Counted from the first letter of the stretch, positions 23,630-32,369 are shown. The stretch is DNA of 64,000 nt from CAVTWH01 sp963850915 (GCA_963850915.1 CAWKND010000004.1:930001-994000), one strand, 5' to 3'. Program-made: numbers and translations. Notes: generated by a model from the letters alone, not told the origin.

Positions 23630-25420
23630 TCAGTCGAGGTAGTCGCGTAGTACCTGGGAGCGGGACGGGTGGCGCAGCTTCGACATGGTCTTCGACTCGA
23701 TCTGCCGGATCCGTTCCCGGGTGACCCCGTAGACCTGGCCGATCTCGTCGAGGGTACGCGGCTGGCCGTCGGTGAGGCCGAAGCGCAGCCGTACCACCCC
23801 CGCCTCCCGCTCAGACAGCGTCTGGAGTACCTGCTGGAGCTGGTCCTGCAGCAGCGAGAAGGAGACCGCGTCGACGGCAACCACGGCCTCGGAGTCCTCG
23901 ATGAAGTCACCGAGCTGGCTGTCGCCCTCGTCGCCGATGGTCTGGTCGAGCGAGATGGGCTCCCGGGCGTACTGCTGGATCTCCAGCACCTTCTCCGGGG
24001 TGATGTCCATCTCCTTGGCCAGCTCCTCCGGGGTGGGCTCGCGCCCGAGGTCCTGGAGCAGCTCGCGCTGGATGCGGCCGAGCTTGTTGATCACCTCGAC
24101 CATGTGTACCGGGATGCGGATCGTCCGGGCCTGGTCGGCCATTGCCCGGGTGATCGCCTGCCGGATCCACCAGGTCGCGTAGGTGGAGAACTTGTAGCCC
24201 TTGGTGTAGTCGAACTTCTCGACCGCGCGGATCAGGCCCAGGTTGCCCTCCTGGATCAGGTCCAGGAATGCCATGCCCCGGCCGGTGTACCGCTTGGCCA
24301 GCGAGACGACCAGCCGGAGGTTGGCCTCCAGCAGGTGGTTCTTGGCCCGCTCGCCGTCCCGGGAGATCCAGTTGAGGTCGCGCGTCATGGTGATGACGAG
24401 CTTCTCCTCGCCGTCCTCGGCAGCGCGCAGCCGCTCACCGGCGTAGAGCCCGGCCTCGATCCGCTTGGCCAGCTCCACCTCCTGCTCGGCGTTGAGGAGG
24501 GGTACCTTGCCGATCTGCTTGAGGTAGGCGCGGACCGAGTCGGCGGAGGCGGTCAGCTCGGCGTCCCGCCGGGCCTGCTTGAGCGCCTCGGACTCCTCGT
24601 CGTCCCACTCGAAGTCGGTCTCGGTGGCAGAAGCCTCGGCGTCGGCCTCGGCGACCGCGACCACTTCGGCCGGCTCGTCGGCCACCACGTCCTCGAGGTC
24701 GGCGACGAGCGCCTCGGCGTCGAGTTCGACGTCCACGACCTCCAGTTCGACACCGTCCGGGCCGTCGCCGTCCGGAGCGCCGGGCACCTTGGCCGGGGCT
24801 GCCTTGGCGGCGGTCGCCTTGGTGGCCTTGGCGGGAGCCGCCTTAGCGGGCGCCGCCTTGGCCGGTGCCGCCTTCGCCGGGGTGGCCGCCTTGGCCGGTG
24901 CCGCCTTCGCGGTGGTGGCCTTGCGCGCCGGCTTGTCGGCCTCGTTCAGGTCATCCGGGCTGGCCGCCTGCTTCGGCGTACCGGCCGGCTGGTCGGCTGC
25001 TGCCTGGTCGGCTGAGACCCCGTTGGCTGAGACCCCGTTGGCAGCGGCCCCGTTCGCGCTGGGATCGACTGCTGAGCCGGTGTCGGGTACCGAGGTCAGT
25101 CGAGGTTTGGTGGGCACGGCCTTGGCCGGCGCCGCCTTGCTCGCGGGCGCGGCCTTCGCGGTCGCGGCCCGGGAGGCCGGGGTCGCGGAGCGCGCCGCGG
25201 CCACCTTCCGGCGGTTGGTGGACGAGTCGTCCACGGCGACCGTCACGCCGGCGTCAGCCAGCGCGCGGAGCAGCTTCTTCGCCTGCGCCGGGGTGACGTC
25301 GGCGTCGGCTACGGCGTGGGCCACTTCGGCGGACGTGAGCTGACCGCCGGCAGTGGCGGCGTGAGCCACAAGCGCGTCGGTCAAGGTGCGCACGTCGGCG
25401 GTTTGGCGGGCTTCAGTCAC
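23630..25420 (-). CDS. sigA: Principal RNA polymerase sigma factor
   Basis: A 596-residue housekeeping sigma-70 (RpoD/HrdB). The C-terminal half has all regions: 2.1-2.4 (N-L-R-L-V-V-S-L-A-K-R-Y-T-G-R-G through T-Y-A-T-W-W-I-R-Q-A-I), region 3, and region 4.2 (R-T-L-D-E-I-G-Q-V-Y-G-V-T-R-E-R-I-R-Q-I-E). The N-terminal third is low-complexity, rich in A-P-A-K-A repeats (about residues 80-225) and then acidic, as in other actinobacterial sigma-A proteins. GTG 25420 is chosen because GGAAGG lies 8 bases upstream and the protein then starts with the family's usual helices; the open frame continues to 26017 as an antisense of suhB. Confidence 0.95.
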   Translation of the reverse strand: MTEARQTADVRTLTDALVAHAATAGGQLTSAEVAHAVADADVTPAQAKKLLRALADAGVTVAVDDSSTNRRKVAAARSATPASRAATAKAAPASKAAPAKAVPTKPRLTSVPDTGSAVDPSANGAAANGVSANGVSADQAAADQPAGTPKQAASPDDLNEADKPARKATTAKAAPAKAATPAKAAPAKAAPAKAAPAKATKATAAKAAPAKVPGAPDGDGPDGVELEVVDVELDAEALVADLEDVVADEPAEVVAVAEADAEASATETDFEWDDEESEALKQARRDAELTASADSVRAYLKQIGKVPLLNAEQEVELAKRIEAGLYAGERLRAAEDGEEKLVITMTRDLNWISRDGERAKNHLLEANLRLVVSLAKRYTGRGMAFLDLIQEGNLGLIRAVEKFDYTKGYKFSTYATWWIRQAITRAMADQARTIRIPVHMVEVINKLGRIQRELLQDLGREPTPEELAKEMDITPEKVLEIQQYAREPISLDQTIGDEGDSQLGDFIEDSEAVVAVDAVSFSLLQDQLQQVLQTLSEREAGVVRLRFGLTDGQPRTLDEIGQVYGVTRERIRQIESKTMSKLRHPSRSQVLRDYLD

Positions 25421-25560
25421 GAACGACCTTCCGGAGGCGAGAGCGAGCACGGCCAGTCCCGCCAACGTAGCGCGCATGCGCGGCTGCCGACGAGTGGTGG
25501 CCTTGTGGAGCTGTCCAGGGAGCCTGTGCGTCCGGCGGGGCGGTCGCCCAGGCAGCGTGA

Positions 25561-25566
25561 ATTGTA
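25561..25566 (-). promoter_or_regulatory. Candidate -10 box (TACAAT) for sigA in the divergent sigA/suhB region
   Basis: TACAAT on the minus strand would give a leader of about 135 bases before the sigA start. A matching -35 is not obvious. The rest of the 307-bp gap (25421-25727) has no gene I can support and carries the ribosome-binding sites of both flanking genes. Confidence 0.45.
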
Positions 25567-25727
25567 GCGCCGCTGGACGGGATCCGAGGCGTAGCCGCGT
25601 CGGACGCGGTACGCCGGGGGGTGGTCGGCGGCGCGGACGGTGCCGGGTGAGGCCGTGATGGGCGGCTTGCGAGGATGGTACCGACTGCGGGCAAGCGGGT
25701 TGGCCCGGGCATTGGACGGAGGCTCGG

Positions 25728-26543
25728 ATGGCGGTACAGGCGCGGGAATTGCTGGACATCGCGGTGGAGGTGGCCCGCGGGGCGGCCCGGCTGGCCAGCG
25801 CCGTACGCGCCGAGGCGATTACCGCGGTGGACACCAAGAGCACCCGTACCGACGTCGTGACGGCCGGGGACACGGCAACCGAGCGGTACGTCCTGGCGGA
25901 GCTGCACGAGCGCCGACCCGGCGACAGCGTGCTCGGCGAGGAGTCCGGTGAGCGGGCCGGTGCCGGTACGGGTGGCGGTACCGGCGTGCGCTGGATCCTG
26001 GACCCGATCGACGGCACCGTGAACTACCTGTACGGGCTGCCCCAGTACGCCGTCTCGCTGGCCGTGGAGGTGGACGGCGAGGTGGTTGCCGGGGTGGTAC
26101 ACAACCCGGCCACCGGAGACGAGTGGACGGCCGTACGGGGCGGCGGGGCGTACCACGGCACCCGGCAGGTGTACGCCTCGCCAGTTACCGAACTGGGACA
26201 GTCGCTGGTGGCCACCGGCTTCGGGTACGCGGCCGCGCGCCGGGCGTACCAGGCGGCGGTGCTCACCCGGGTGCTGCCCGCGGTGCGTGACATCCGCCGG
26301 TTCGGGGCGGCCTCGCTCGACCTCTGCTTCGCGGCTGAGGGGCTGGTGGACGCGTACTTCGAGAAGGGCCTGAACCTGTGGGACCACGCGGCCGGCGGGC
26401 TGCTGGCCACCGAGGCCGGGCTGCTGGTCACCGGGCTCGACGGCGCGCCGCCCGGGCCGGACCTGGTGCTCGCCGCCCCGGCCGGGATCTACCACGAACT
26501 GCACGACCTGCTGGTGGAGCTGGACGCCGCCGGCGGTCCCTGA
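25728..26543 (+). CDS. suhB: Inositol-monophosphatase-family phosphatase (SuhB-like)
   Basis: A 271-residue Li+-sensitive phosphatase of the IMPase/FBPase fold. It likely hydrolyses inositol 1-phosphate for phosphatidylinositol and mycothiol synthesis. The metal ligands are in order: L-G-E-E-S-G-E (about residue 71), I-L-D-P-I-D-G-T-V-N-Y (about 89-98), and near the end L-W-D-H-A-A-G (about 220). ATG 25728 has GGAGG 8 bases upstream. The position next to sigA is the one I remember for suhB (Rv2701c) in M. tuberculosis, which supports the gene name. Confidence 0.85.
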   Translation: MAVQARELLDIAVEVARGAARLASAVRAEAITAVDTKSTRTDVVTAGDTATERYVLAELHERRPGDSVLGEESGERAGAGTGGGTGVRWILDPIDGTVNYLYGLPQYAVSLAVEVDGEVVAGVVHNPATGDEWTAVRGGGAYHGTRQVYASPVTELGQSLVATGFGYAAARRAYQAAVLTRVLPAVRDIRRFGAASLDLCFAAEGLVDAYFEKGLNLWDHAAGGLLATEAGLLVTGLDGAPPGPDLVLAAPAGIYHELHDLLVELDAAGGP

Positions 26544-26570
26544 GCCGCAGCTAGCCGAGCGGCAGCTGAC

Positions 26571-26619
26571 GTGGCGAGCTGAGCCGGCGATCGCTGACCC
26601 GTGGCGAGCTGAGCCGGCG
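26571..26619. repeat. Direct repeat of 19 bp, 30 bp apart, with hairpin potential
   Basis: GTGGCGAGCTGAGCCGGCG occurs at 26571-26589 and 26601-26619. Either copy can pair with GGCTCAGC at about 26636, giving a terminator between converging suhB and the LytR_C gene. Confidence 0.7.
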
Positions 26620-26638
26620 GTCATGGGTTGGGGCGGGC

Positions 26639-27175
26639 TCAGCCGTTGCCGGAGACGTCGCAGGTACCGGCCGGCGGCGACGGGTTGCCCAGCTGCGCGA
26701 TGGCCTGGTGGACGTCGGTGGGGGTACCCAGCGCCGTGTACTGTGCCCCGATCGTGATGTCTACGACGTCGGTGGTGTCCTTCTTGTCGAAGCCCGAACC
26801 GTCGTCGGCCTTGCCCAGGAAGTACGCGTTCACCACGGTCGCCGCGGCCAGCGCCTTGGGGCCGTAGTGCAGCTTGGCCACCTTGTCGTACTTGTCGGTG
26901 TCCTTGACCTCGCCGACCTGGAACTTGCGGTTGCGCAGCTCGTCGGCGACCCCGTTGGCCAGGTTCGGCGTGCTGGTGCCGTTGTAGACGTTGACCTTGA
27001 TGGCCTTCTCGTCGGGCAGCGGCTTCGTCGTCACGTGGATCAACCCGGCCGGGCAGCTGGTGGCGTAGTTGGCGCCGCTCTGCTTGTCCTTGGCGACAGC
27101 CACGATGGCCAGCACGACGGCGCACACAACAAGGGCACCGATGATCGACAGCGCACGTATCCTGGAAAAGCTCAT
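26639..27175 (-). CDS. Membrane-anchored protein with LytR C-terminal (LytR_C) domain
   Basis: A 178-residue protein with a short cytosolic start, one membrane helix (about residues 9-28) and an extracytoplasmic domain. The conserved V-N-V-Y-N-G-T-S-T-P-N-L-A strand-turn of LytR_C is at about residues 61-73. Two Cys (S-C-P-A-G and the final T-C-D-V) may form a disulfide. LytR_C domains usually accompany LytR-CpsA-Psr ligases; here it stands alone, as in Rv2700 of M. tuberculosis, which is linked there to envelope integrity as I recall. Start ATG 27175. Confidence 0.85.
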   Translation of the reverse strand: MSFSRIRALSIIGALVVCAVVLAIVAVAKDKQSGANYATSCPAGLIHVTTKPLPDEKAIKVNVYNGTSTPNLANGVADELRNRKFQVGEVKDTDKYDKVAKLHYGPKALAAATVVNAYFLGKADDGSGFDKKDTTDVVDITIGAQYTALGTPTDVHQAIAQLGNPSPPAGTCDVSGNG

Positions 27176-27563
27176 CTCGTCCGTGGCTCCCCGTCACCCT
27201 GTACTTCACCGGTCCGCGTGCCGTCGGAACGGTTCCTGTCTGCGCAGAGGTTAACGTGTGTCCCACCCGGACGGGTCATGAATCTGATCTCCTTATCGGC
27301 GTGCCGACGGTGATCGCGAAGCGGGCGCCCCTACCTTGGTGTCGCCTGAGTCACAGTGGGAACATCTTCGCGCGCTTAGGCGTACTAGCAACGCACAGAG
27401 CGGGTAAGGTACCGCGCTCGCAAGGTATGTGTTCTGGCGGCACACCCAACAACGGGTCAGCCGGGTTTCGCGGGGGTCGCGAACAGCCCGGGTCACGGGT
27501 GAGCAATGGGGAGACGGCAGCCCGGCCTGGCCGGGCGATATCGATACGGGAGAGTGAAGACCG
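27176..27563. other. 388-bp divergent intergenic region
   Basis: I find no gene here. It separates the LytR_C gene (-) from the DUF4193 gene (+) and must hold both promoters. TAAGGT at 27405-27410 is a weak -10 candidate for the plus strand. A GGAGAG site precedes the DUF4193 ATG. Confidence 0.5.
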
Positions 27564-27860
27564 ATGGCCACCGACTACGACGCGCCGCGTCGCGATGAGG
27601 TCGACCTCGGCGAGGACAGCCTGGAGGAGCTCAAGGCCCGACGCGTCGACGCGCAGTCCGCTGTCGTCGACATCGACGAGACGGACGTCGCGGAGAGCTT
27701 CGAGCTGCCCGGTGCCGACCTCGCCGACGAGGAGTTGACCGTCCGTGTCCTGCCGATGCAGGCCGACGAGTTCCGCTGCTCGCGCTGTTTCCTGGTGCAC
27801 CACCGCAGCCAACTGGCCTACGAGCGGAATGGCGAGTTGATCTGTCAGGAATGCGCCTGA
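27564..27860 (+). CDS. DUF4193 family protein
   Basis: A 98-residue acidic cytosolic protein of DUF4193. The N-terminal half is rich in Asp/Glu (D-Y-D-A-P-R, then D-E-T-D). The C-terminal half has a conserved zinc-ribbon-like pattern F-R-C-S-R-C-F-L-V-H-H-R-S-Q-L-A and ends I-C-Q-E-C, giving two C-x2-C pairs. Its function is unknown; it is conserved and often highly expressed in actinobacteria. ATG 27564 has GGAGAG 8 bases upstream. It is divergent from the LytR_C gene, as in the mycobacterial Rv2699c/Rv2700 arrangement. Confidence 0.88.
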   Translation: MATDYDAPRRDEVDLGEDSLEELKARRVDAQSAVVDIDETDVAESFELPGADLADEELTVRVLPMQADEFRCSRCFLVHHRSQLAYERNGELICQECA

Positions 27861-27886
27861 CGGACACCCGACACCGGGCCGTCCTG

Positions 27887-27938
27887 GCCGAGGTGCGGTT
27901 TCGCGACGGCGTGACACGATCGTCGCGAAGGCCTCGGC
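27887..27938 (+). terminator. Two-part hairpin after the DUF4193 gene
   Basis: The inner stem TTCGCGACG/CGTCGCGAA (27900-27908, 27921-27929) is enclosed by GCCGAGG/CCTCGGC. No T tract is present. Confidence 0.6.
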
Positions 27939-28029
27939 GGGCTGGTCCGGCACGGGTCGGCTGACCGGGGGACCGGCGGGCGGGACCGGGTCAAACGGTC
28001 GCGCCCGCGACGGTGAGAGGAGACGGCGG

Positions 28030-29019
28030 ATGAGCGGCGGATCGGATCAGGCTGAGCCGACCCTGGGTACCGACCCGGGCCTGGGTGCTGAGTCAGGCCT
28101 GGGTGCTGAGTCGGGCCCGGGTACTGAGCCGGGTGCCGGTAGGTTGCTGCCGCCGATTCCGGCGCAGCCGACCGGTACCGGCGTGTCCAGCGTCGGTACG
28201 CCCGGCGACGGCGTCACCCGACCGGTACAGACCGGTGCGGGGGAGCCGGTACCAGGCAGTCTGAGCCCGGCCGAGCTGGACGAGAACGCCGAAGAGATGT
28301 CCGAGACCATCGCGGCCCTCGCCGACGCCGAACTGCCCCTGGCGGAGCGGCGGCGGCTGCTCGGCCGGTTGGCGGCGGAGGTACGCGCCCGCGGCGTGGG
28401 TGACCTGTTCCGGCCGAAGGCGGCCGTCCGCTGGATGTCCGAGGCGGTCGGCGACGTCGCGCTGCACATGCCGGTGCGCTCCAAGGAGACGCTGCGCCGG
28501 CACTTTCCGGGCCTGTCCGACGAGGAGCTGGCCGAGCGGCTGGTGCGTAACGCCGCCCGGACCACGGCCGCCGTCGGGGCGGCCAGCGGCGGCGTGGCCT
28601 CGATCGAGTGGGTGGCCACCCCGAGCCTGCTGACCGCGCCGGTACTGCTGGCCACCGAGACGGTCGCGGTGGTGGCCATCGAGATCAAGCTGATCGGCGA
28701 GCTGCACGAGGTCTACGGCATACCCATCGCGGGTACCCGCGCGCAGCGCGCTGTGGCACTCATGCAGTCGTGGGCACAGCGGCGCGGTATCAACCCGCTG
28801 CTCCCCGGTGTGGGCGTGACCGCGGTACTGGGTACCGCCGCCCGCAAGGAGCTGCGCGACCGGCTGCTGCGCCGGTTCGGTCGCAACCTCACCACCTACG
28901 GGCCGGTACTCACCGGTGCCGCCGTTGCCAGCTACCTCAACCGGCGGGCCACTCTCGCCCTGGGCGACCAGATCCGCAAGGACCTGCGCAAGACCTACCG
29001 CCGCGAACTGGGCGGCTGA
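28030..29019 (+). CDS. Conserved hypothetical protein with hydrophobic central segments
   Basis: A 329-residue actinobacterial protein that I cannot assign to a named family. The first 85 residues are Gly/Pro-rich and contain three 6-residue repeats of the type G-L-G-A-E-S. A conserved part follows (about 95-180) with many charged residues: L-A-E-R-R-R-L-L-G-R-L-A-A-E-V and H-M-P-V-R-S-K-E-T-L-R-R-H-F-P. There are hydrophobic stretches near 190-225 and 260-300 and a basic C-terminus. It may associate with the membrane. ATG 28030 has AGAGGAG 8 bases upstream. It converges with the DUF3093 gene, with only 4 bases between the stop codons. Confidence 0.7.
   Translation: MSGGSDQAEPTLGTDPGLGAESGLGAESGPGTEPGAGRLLPPIPAQPTGTGVSSVGTPGDGVTRPVQTGAGEPVPGSLSPAELDENAEEMSETIAALADAELPLAERRRLLGRLAAEVRARGVGDLFRPKAAVRWMSEAVGDVALHMPVRSKETLRRHFPGLSDEELAERLVRNAARTTAAVGAASGGVASIEWVATPSLLTAPVLLATETVAVVAIEIKLIGELHEVYGIPIAGTRAQRAVALMQSWAQRRGINPLLPGVGVTAVLGTAARKELRDRLLRRFGRNLTTYGPVLTGAAVASYLNRRATLALGDQIRKDLRKTYRRELGG
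28078..28131 (+). repeat. Three in-frame 18-bp repeats
   Basis: Units 28078-28095 and 28096-28113 differ at one base; the third, 28114-28131, has three further changes. They encode G-L-G-A-E-S, G-L-G-A-E-S and G-P-G-T-E-P. Confidence 0.9.
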
Positions 29020-29023
29020 GGTC

Positions 29024-29548
29024 CTAGCCGCGCTGCCCACCGGCCGCCACGGCGCTGCGCAGCGCCTCGGCGAGCTGTCGGGGGTGGCGCGAGCTGACCA
29101 CCCAGTACGGCGTCGGGTCGGCCGGGTCGTCGAGCACCACCAGCACGGCCTGGCGTACCCACGGCCGCTGCACCACGAACGCGAGTGGATCGGCCTGTAC
29201 CCCCAACGCTTCCCGCTTCGCGGCCGCGTCCAGTACCCCCACCCGGGCGATGTACCCGACCGGCAGGTGCGCGTCGTCGACGAAGAGTTCGCCGGCGGCC
29301 ACCCGTACCCGGATCCGGCTCAACCAGGCCAGCGCGCCGAGCGCGAGCGGGATCAGGATGACGTAGGGCAGCCACAGTGGTTGGTCGGGTGCGCCCAGGT
29401 AGACCTCGGCGGCAAGGACCACGGCCACGACCACGCCGAGCAGCCACAGCCACCACGGGGCGAACAGCCGTTCACGGAACGTCTCGCCCGCCGGTGTGCC
29501 GCCGTGGGCGACGGACGCGGGCGACGCGCTGGTTGGGTCCTGTGCCAC
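29024..29548 (-). CDS. DUF3093 family membrane protein
   Basis: A 174-residue protein with two adjacent membrane segments (about residues 31-50 and 56-75), starting at F-A-P-W-W-L-W-L-L-G. A small domain with the typical I-R-V-x-x-G-E-L-F-V-D-D-A-H-L-P-V-G-Y-I motif and W-V-V-S-S-R-H-P follows. DUF3093 proteins have no known function; the neighbouring dut is constant in actinobacteria. GTG 29548 is chosen because TACCCT is 6 bases upstream; the open frame to 29686 overlaps the divergent dut gene. Confidence 0.85.
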   Translation of the reverse strand: MAQDPTSASPASVAHGGTPAGETFRERLFAPWWLWLLGVVVAVVLAAEVYLGAPDQPLWLPYVILIPLALGALAWLSRIRVRVAAGELFVDDAHLPVGYIARVGVLDAAAKREALGVQADPLAFVVQRPWVRQAVLVVLDDPADPTPYWVVSSRHPRQLAEALRSAVAAGGQRG

Positions 29549-29554
29549 CCGGTG

Positions 29555-29560
29555 AGGGTA
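29555..29560 (-). promoter_or_regulatory. Candidate -10 box (TACCCT) for the DUF3093 gene
   Basis: Six bases before the GTG start at 29548 on the minus strand, without a Shine-Dalgarno sequence. Confidence 0.4.
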
Positions 29561-29625
29561 TGCCAGGATGCTCGGCGGCTGGCGCACCGCCCACGCCACC
29601 CGGCCCGACCGACCCGGAGGTTCCC

Positions 29626-30195
29626 GTGACCGTCTCGCCGAGGACTTCCTCCCCGACGCCCGACGCCGCGGCCACCGTGCCAGCAACGGCCGCCGTGCCG
29701 GTGGCGCCCGATGCCGCGGTCACCGTGCCGGTGGCGCTGCGCCGGCTCGATCCTCACCTGCCGGTACCCGGGTACGCGCACCCGGGCGATGCCGGTGCCG
29801 ACCTGTACGCGGCCGCCGATGCGCTGATTCCGGCCGCGGGGGGTCGGGCGCTGGTACCGACCGGCGTGGCGCTCGCCCTGCCGGAGGGGTACGTGGGGCT
29901 GGTACACCCGCGCTCGGGGCTGGCTGCCCGGCTGGGCGTGACGGTGCTCAACGCACCGGGTACGGTCGACGCCGGTTACCGTGGTGAGATCCTGGTCAAC
30001 CTGGTCAACCACGACCCGGTACAGCCAGCCTCGATCAGTCGCGGCGACCGGATCGCACAACTGGTCGTACAACGGGTGGAGCGCGCGGTGTTCCACGTGG
30101 TCGACGAGCTGCCGGACTCGGTCCGGGGGACGGGCGGCCACGGGTCCACCGGTGGCCACGCCGGTGTCGGCGGAGACGAAGGAGTACCTCGGTAA
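29626..30195 (+). CDS. dut: dUTP diphosphatase
   Basis: A 189-residue trimeric dUTPase that makes dUMP and keeps uracil out of DNA. All five motifs are present: P-G-D-A-G-A-D-L, H-P-R-S-G-L-A, G-V-T-V-L-N-A-P-G-T-V-D-A-G-Y-R-G-E-I, R-G-D-R-I-A-Q-L-V, and R-G-T-G-G-H-G-S-T-G. The last has His where most dUTPases have the uracil-stacking Phe; mycobacterial enzymes share this. The N-terminal 35 residues (T-V-S-P-R-T..., Ala/Pro-rich) are an extension beyond the usual start. GTG 29626 has GGAGG 6 bases upstream. Its stop overlaps the next start (TAATG). Confidence 0.93.
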   Translation: MTVSPRTSSPTPDAAATVPATAAVPVAPDAAVTVPVALRRLDPHLPVPGYAHPGDAGADLYAAADALIPAAGGRALVPTGVALALPEGYVGLVHPRSGLAARLGVTVLNAPGTVDAGYRGEILVNLVNHDPVQPASISRGDRIAQLVVQRVERAVFHVVDELPDSVRGTGGHGSTGGHAGVGGDEGVPR

Positions 30196-30866
30196 TGTTC
30201 TCGCGCGGAAAAGGTGACCCGGCCAAGAGCCCGGCCAAGAAGCCAGCCGGCGGCAACAGCGCCAACCCGCCGGCCGCGAGTCCGGCGGCGGACCCGGCCC
30301 GGCGGTCCCGGAAGCCGGCGTACGGCCCCTACGACGCGACCGCAGTCGCCGCCGCGGCCCAGCGCATCGACCTGGGCAGCCTGCAGCTGCCGGCGGTCGA
30401 CGGGGTGGAGATGCGGGTCGCCGCGGACAACGAGGGCCGGGTCCAGCAGGTACTGCTGGTTGACGGGGCCAGCGCGCTGCAGCTCGGCGTCTTCGCGGCG
30501 CCGCGCAACGAGGGCATCTGGGACGAGGTACGCGAGGAGATCCGCACCTCGCTGACTGGCGACGGGGCCCAGGTCGAAGAGCTGACCGGGGAGTACGGCA
30601 CCGAGCTGCGCGCCCGGGTACGCACCCCGGAGGGCGTCTCGGACATCCGCTTCGTCGGCGTGGACGGCCCGCGCTGGATGGTGCGCGCGGTCTACCAGGG
30701 CGCGGCGGCCACGGACGCGGTGGCCGGCGAGAAGCTGACCGAGGTACTGCACGGGCTGGTGGTGGACCGGGGGCGGGAGGCGTTCCCGGTACGCGAGGCG
30801 CTGCCGCTGCGGCTGCCCCGGGACCTGTCCGAGCAGGCGCAGGCGGCCCGCGAAACAGACGCTTAG
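30195..30866 (+). CDS. DUF3710 family protein
   Basis: A 223-residue cytosolic protein of DUF3710. After a Lys/Ala/Pro-rich N-terminus, the conserved part starts at G-P-Y-D-A-T-A-V (about residue 43). It includes I-D-L-G-S-L-Q-L-P-A-V-D-G-V-E-M-R-V, then G-I-W-D-E-V-R-E-E-I-R-T-S-L, then R-F-V-G-V-D-G-P-R-W-M-V-R-A-V-Y. Its function is unknown; it always follows dut in actinobacteria as far as I recall (Rv2696c). ATG 30195 overlaps the dut TAA by one base, so translation is coupled. Confidence 0.88.
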   Translation: MFSRGKGDPAKSPAKKPAGGNSANPPAASPAADPARRSRKPAYGPYDATAVAAAAQRIDLGSLQLPAVDGVEMRVAADNEGRVQQVLLVDGASALQLGVFAAPRNEGIWDEVREEIRTSLTGDGAQVEELTGEYGTELRARVRTPEGVSDIRFVGVDGPRWMVRAVYQGAAATDAVAGEKLTEVLHGLVVDRGREAFPVREALPLRLPRDLSEQAQAARETDA

Positions 30867-30941
30867 TCGGGTACCACCGCCGTAGCGGGTGAAGTTCGCT
30901 ACAGCGCGGGCATGCCGGGACTGTGCCGGTGGACGTACCCT

Positions 30942-30947
30942 TAGCGT
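30942..30947 (+). promoter_or_regulatory. Candidate -10 box (TAGCGT) upstream of the OB-fold gene
   Basis: It would give a leader of about 45 bases, ending in an AAGGAGAG site before ATG 31002. Confidence 0.4.
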
Positions 30948-31001
30948 TACGCGGGTTGCCCGGTCGTCGACCGGATTCCCGCCCAAGGAGAGTGACCCCA
31001 G

Positions 31002-31382
31002 ATGGCGACCGTTGATCGATCTTCATCGATCGGAAATTTCTTTCGACGGTTGACCGCCTCCGAGGCTGAGCTGGACGCCGAGGAGTTGCAGCGGGAGGCG
31101 GAGAAGTCGGGCTGCGTACCCGCCTGCGACGTGCTGCGGGGCGATCTGGTGAACGTGAGCGGCCGGCTGCGGACCGTCGTCTACACGCCGCGGACCAACC
31201 TGCCCACGCTGGAAGCCGATCTGTTCGACGGCAGTGACGTGGTGACCCTGGTGTGGCTGGGGCGGCGCGCGATTCCAGGCATCGAGCCGGGTCGACAGCT
31301 CAACGTCCGGGGTAGGGTGGCGCTGCGCGAGGGCCGCAAGGTCATCTACAACCCCTACTATGAGTTGGAGATGCCGCGCTGA
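31002..31382 (+). CDS. OB-fold nucleic-acid-binding protein
   Basis: A 126-residue protein. After a charged helical start (residues 1-35, S-S-S-I-G-N-F-F-R-R-L-T-A-S-E), a single OB barrel reads L-V-N-V-S-G-R-L-R-T-V-V-Y-T-P, then V-V-T-L-V-W-L-G-R-R-A-I-P-G-I-E-P-G, then V-R-G-R-V-A-L-R-E-G-R-K-V-I-Y-N-P-Y-Y-E-L. It is like the RecG/AspRS wedge type. It corresponds to Rv2694c by position. A DNA- or RNA-binding role is inferred from the fold. AAGGAG precedes ATG 31002. Confidence 0.82.
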   Translation: MATVDRSSSIGNFFRRLTASEAELDAEELQREAEKSGCVPACDVLRGDLVNVSGRLRTVVYTPRTNLPTLEADLFDGSDVVTLVWLGRRAIPGIEPGRQLNVRGRVALREGRKVIYNPYYELEMPR

Positions 31383-31486
31383 GCGTGGGTCACGCTGATT
31401 TGGGTAACGCTGAGTTGGTGACCCCCTGGCGCCGGCGAGATCATCCGGGACGGGCGTAGCTGCGCCCGGCGTTGAATGAGGAGCCG

Positions 31487-32341
31487 ATGACGGTCGATGA
31501 ACAGGGTGCCGTGACGGCGCCGCGGGCCAAGCACCGGGCGGCACCACCGGACCCCACCGACCGGGCCCCCGCGCAGGCGGATGCCGAGCGGGCCGCTGCC
31601 GAAGAGGCCGAGTTCACCGCCGATGCTCCTGGGATAGCCGTGCCCGGGGCGGCCGGCGGGTCCGCTGACGAGGTGGACGAGGACGAGGTGGACGAGGACG
31701 AGCCGGTAGCCACCTTCAGCGAGCAGTTGGCCGACCAGTTGGGCGGGGTACGGGGCCTGCTGGAGTCGGGCATCCCGGTGGTCGTCTTCGTCTTCGCCAA
31801 CATTCTCTGGGCCCTGCGCCCGGCCATCCTGATCGCGGCCGGCGCGGCGGTGGCCATCGCGGTGTGGCGGCTCACCCGCAAGGAGTCGGTCCGGCACGCC
31901 ATCAACGGGCTGTTCGGCATCGCGCTGGGCGCCATCATCGCCTGGAAGACCGGCAGCGCCAAGGACTTCTACCTGCCCGGCATCCTGCTCAGCCTGGGCT
32001 ACGGGCTGGCCATGCTGGCCTCGGTTGCGTTCCGGGTACCGCTGATCGGGTGGGTCTGGGCACTGCTGGCCGACAAGGGCAGTACCGGCTGGCGCTCGGA
32101 TCGGGCGATGGTACGCACGTTCAGCTGGCTGACCGTGGTGTGGGCGGTCACCTACCTGGTGAAGACCGGCATCCAGGCACTGATCTTCGCGAACACCTCG
32201 GACTCCGACCCGGGTACCGCGCTGGGCATCGCCCGGCTGACCCTCGGGTACCCGCCGTACCTGCTGCTGATCGCGCTCACCGTGTGGGTGGTACGCCGCA
32301 ACCACCCCCGGGCCACCCAGCACCCGGAGCCAGCCGCCTGA
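31487..32341 (+). CDS. DUF3159 family integral membrane protein
   Basis: A 284-residue protein with a long acidic cytosolic N-terminus (about residues 1-80; D-E-V-D-E-D-E repeats). Six or so hydrophobic segments follow: P-V-V-V-F-V-F-A-N-I-L-W, A-I-L-I-A-A-G-A-A-V, G-L-F-G-I-A-L-G-A, L-S-L-G-Y-G-L-A-M-L, and two more at the end. DUF3159 function is unknown. It corresponds in position to Rv2693c, next to ceoC. ATG 31487 is chosen because GAGGAG lies 5 bases upstream; a TTG at 31472 is the first in-frame alternative. Confidence 0.86.
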   Translation: MTVDEQGAVTAPRAKHRAAPPDPTDRAPAQADAERAAAEEAEFTADAPGIAVPGAAGGSADEVDEDEVDEDEPVATFSEQLADQLGGVRGLLESGIPVVVFVFANILWALRPAILIAAGAAVAIAVWRLTRKESVRHAINGLFGIALGAIIAWKTGSAKDFYLPGILLSLGYGLAMLASVAFRVPLIGWVWALLADKGSTGWRSDRAMVRTFSWLTVVWAVTYLVKTGIQALIFANTSDSDPGTALGIARLTLGYPPYLLLIALTVWVVRRNHPRATQHPEPAA

Positions 32342-32369
32342 CAGCGCCTGACGCCTGAGCCAGGACAGG

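Noticed and set aside
25421..26017. A 199-residue N-terminal extension of sigma-A
   Set aside because: The frame is open, but it is antisense to suhB and the GTG at 25420 has a good ribosome-binding site.
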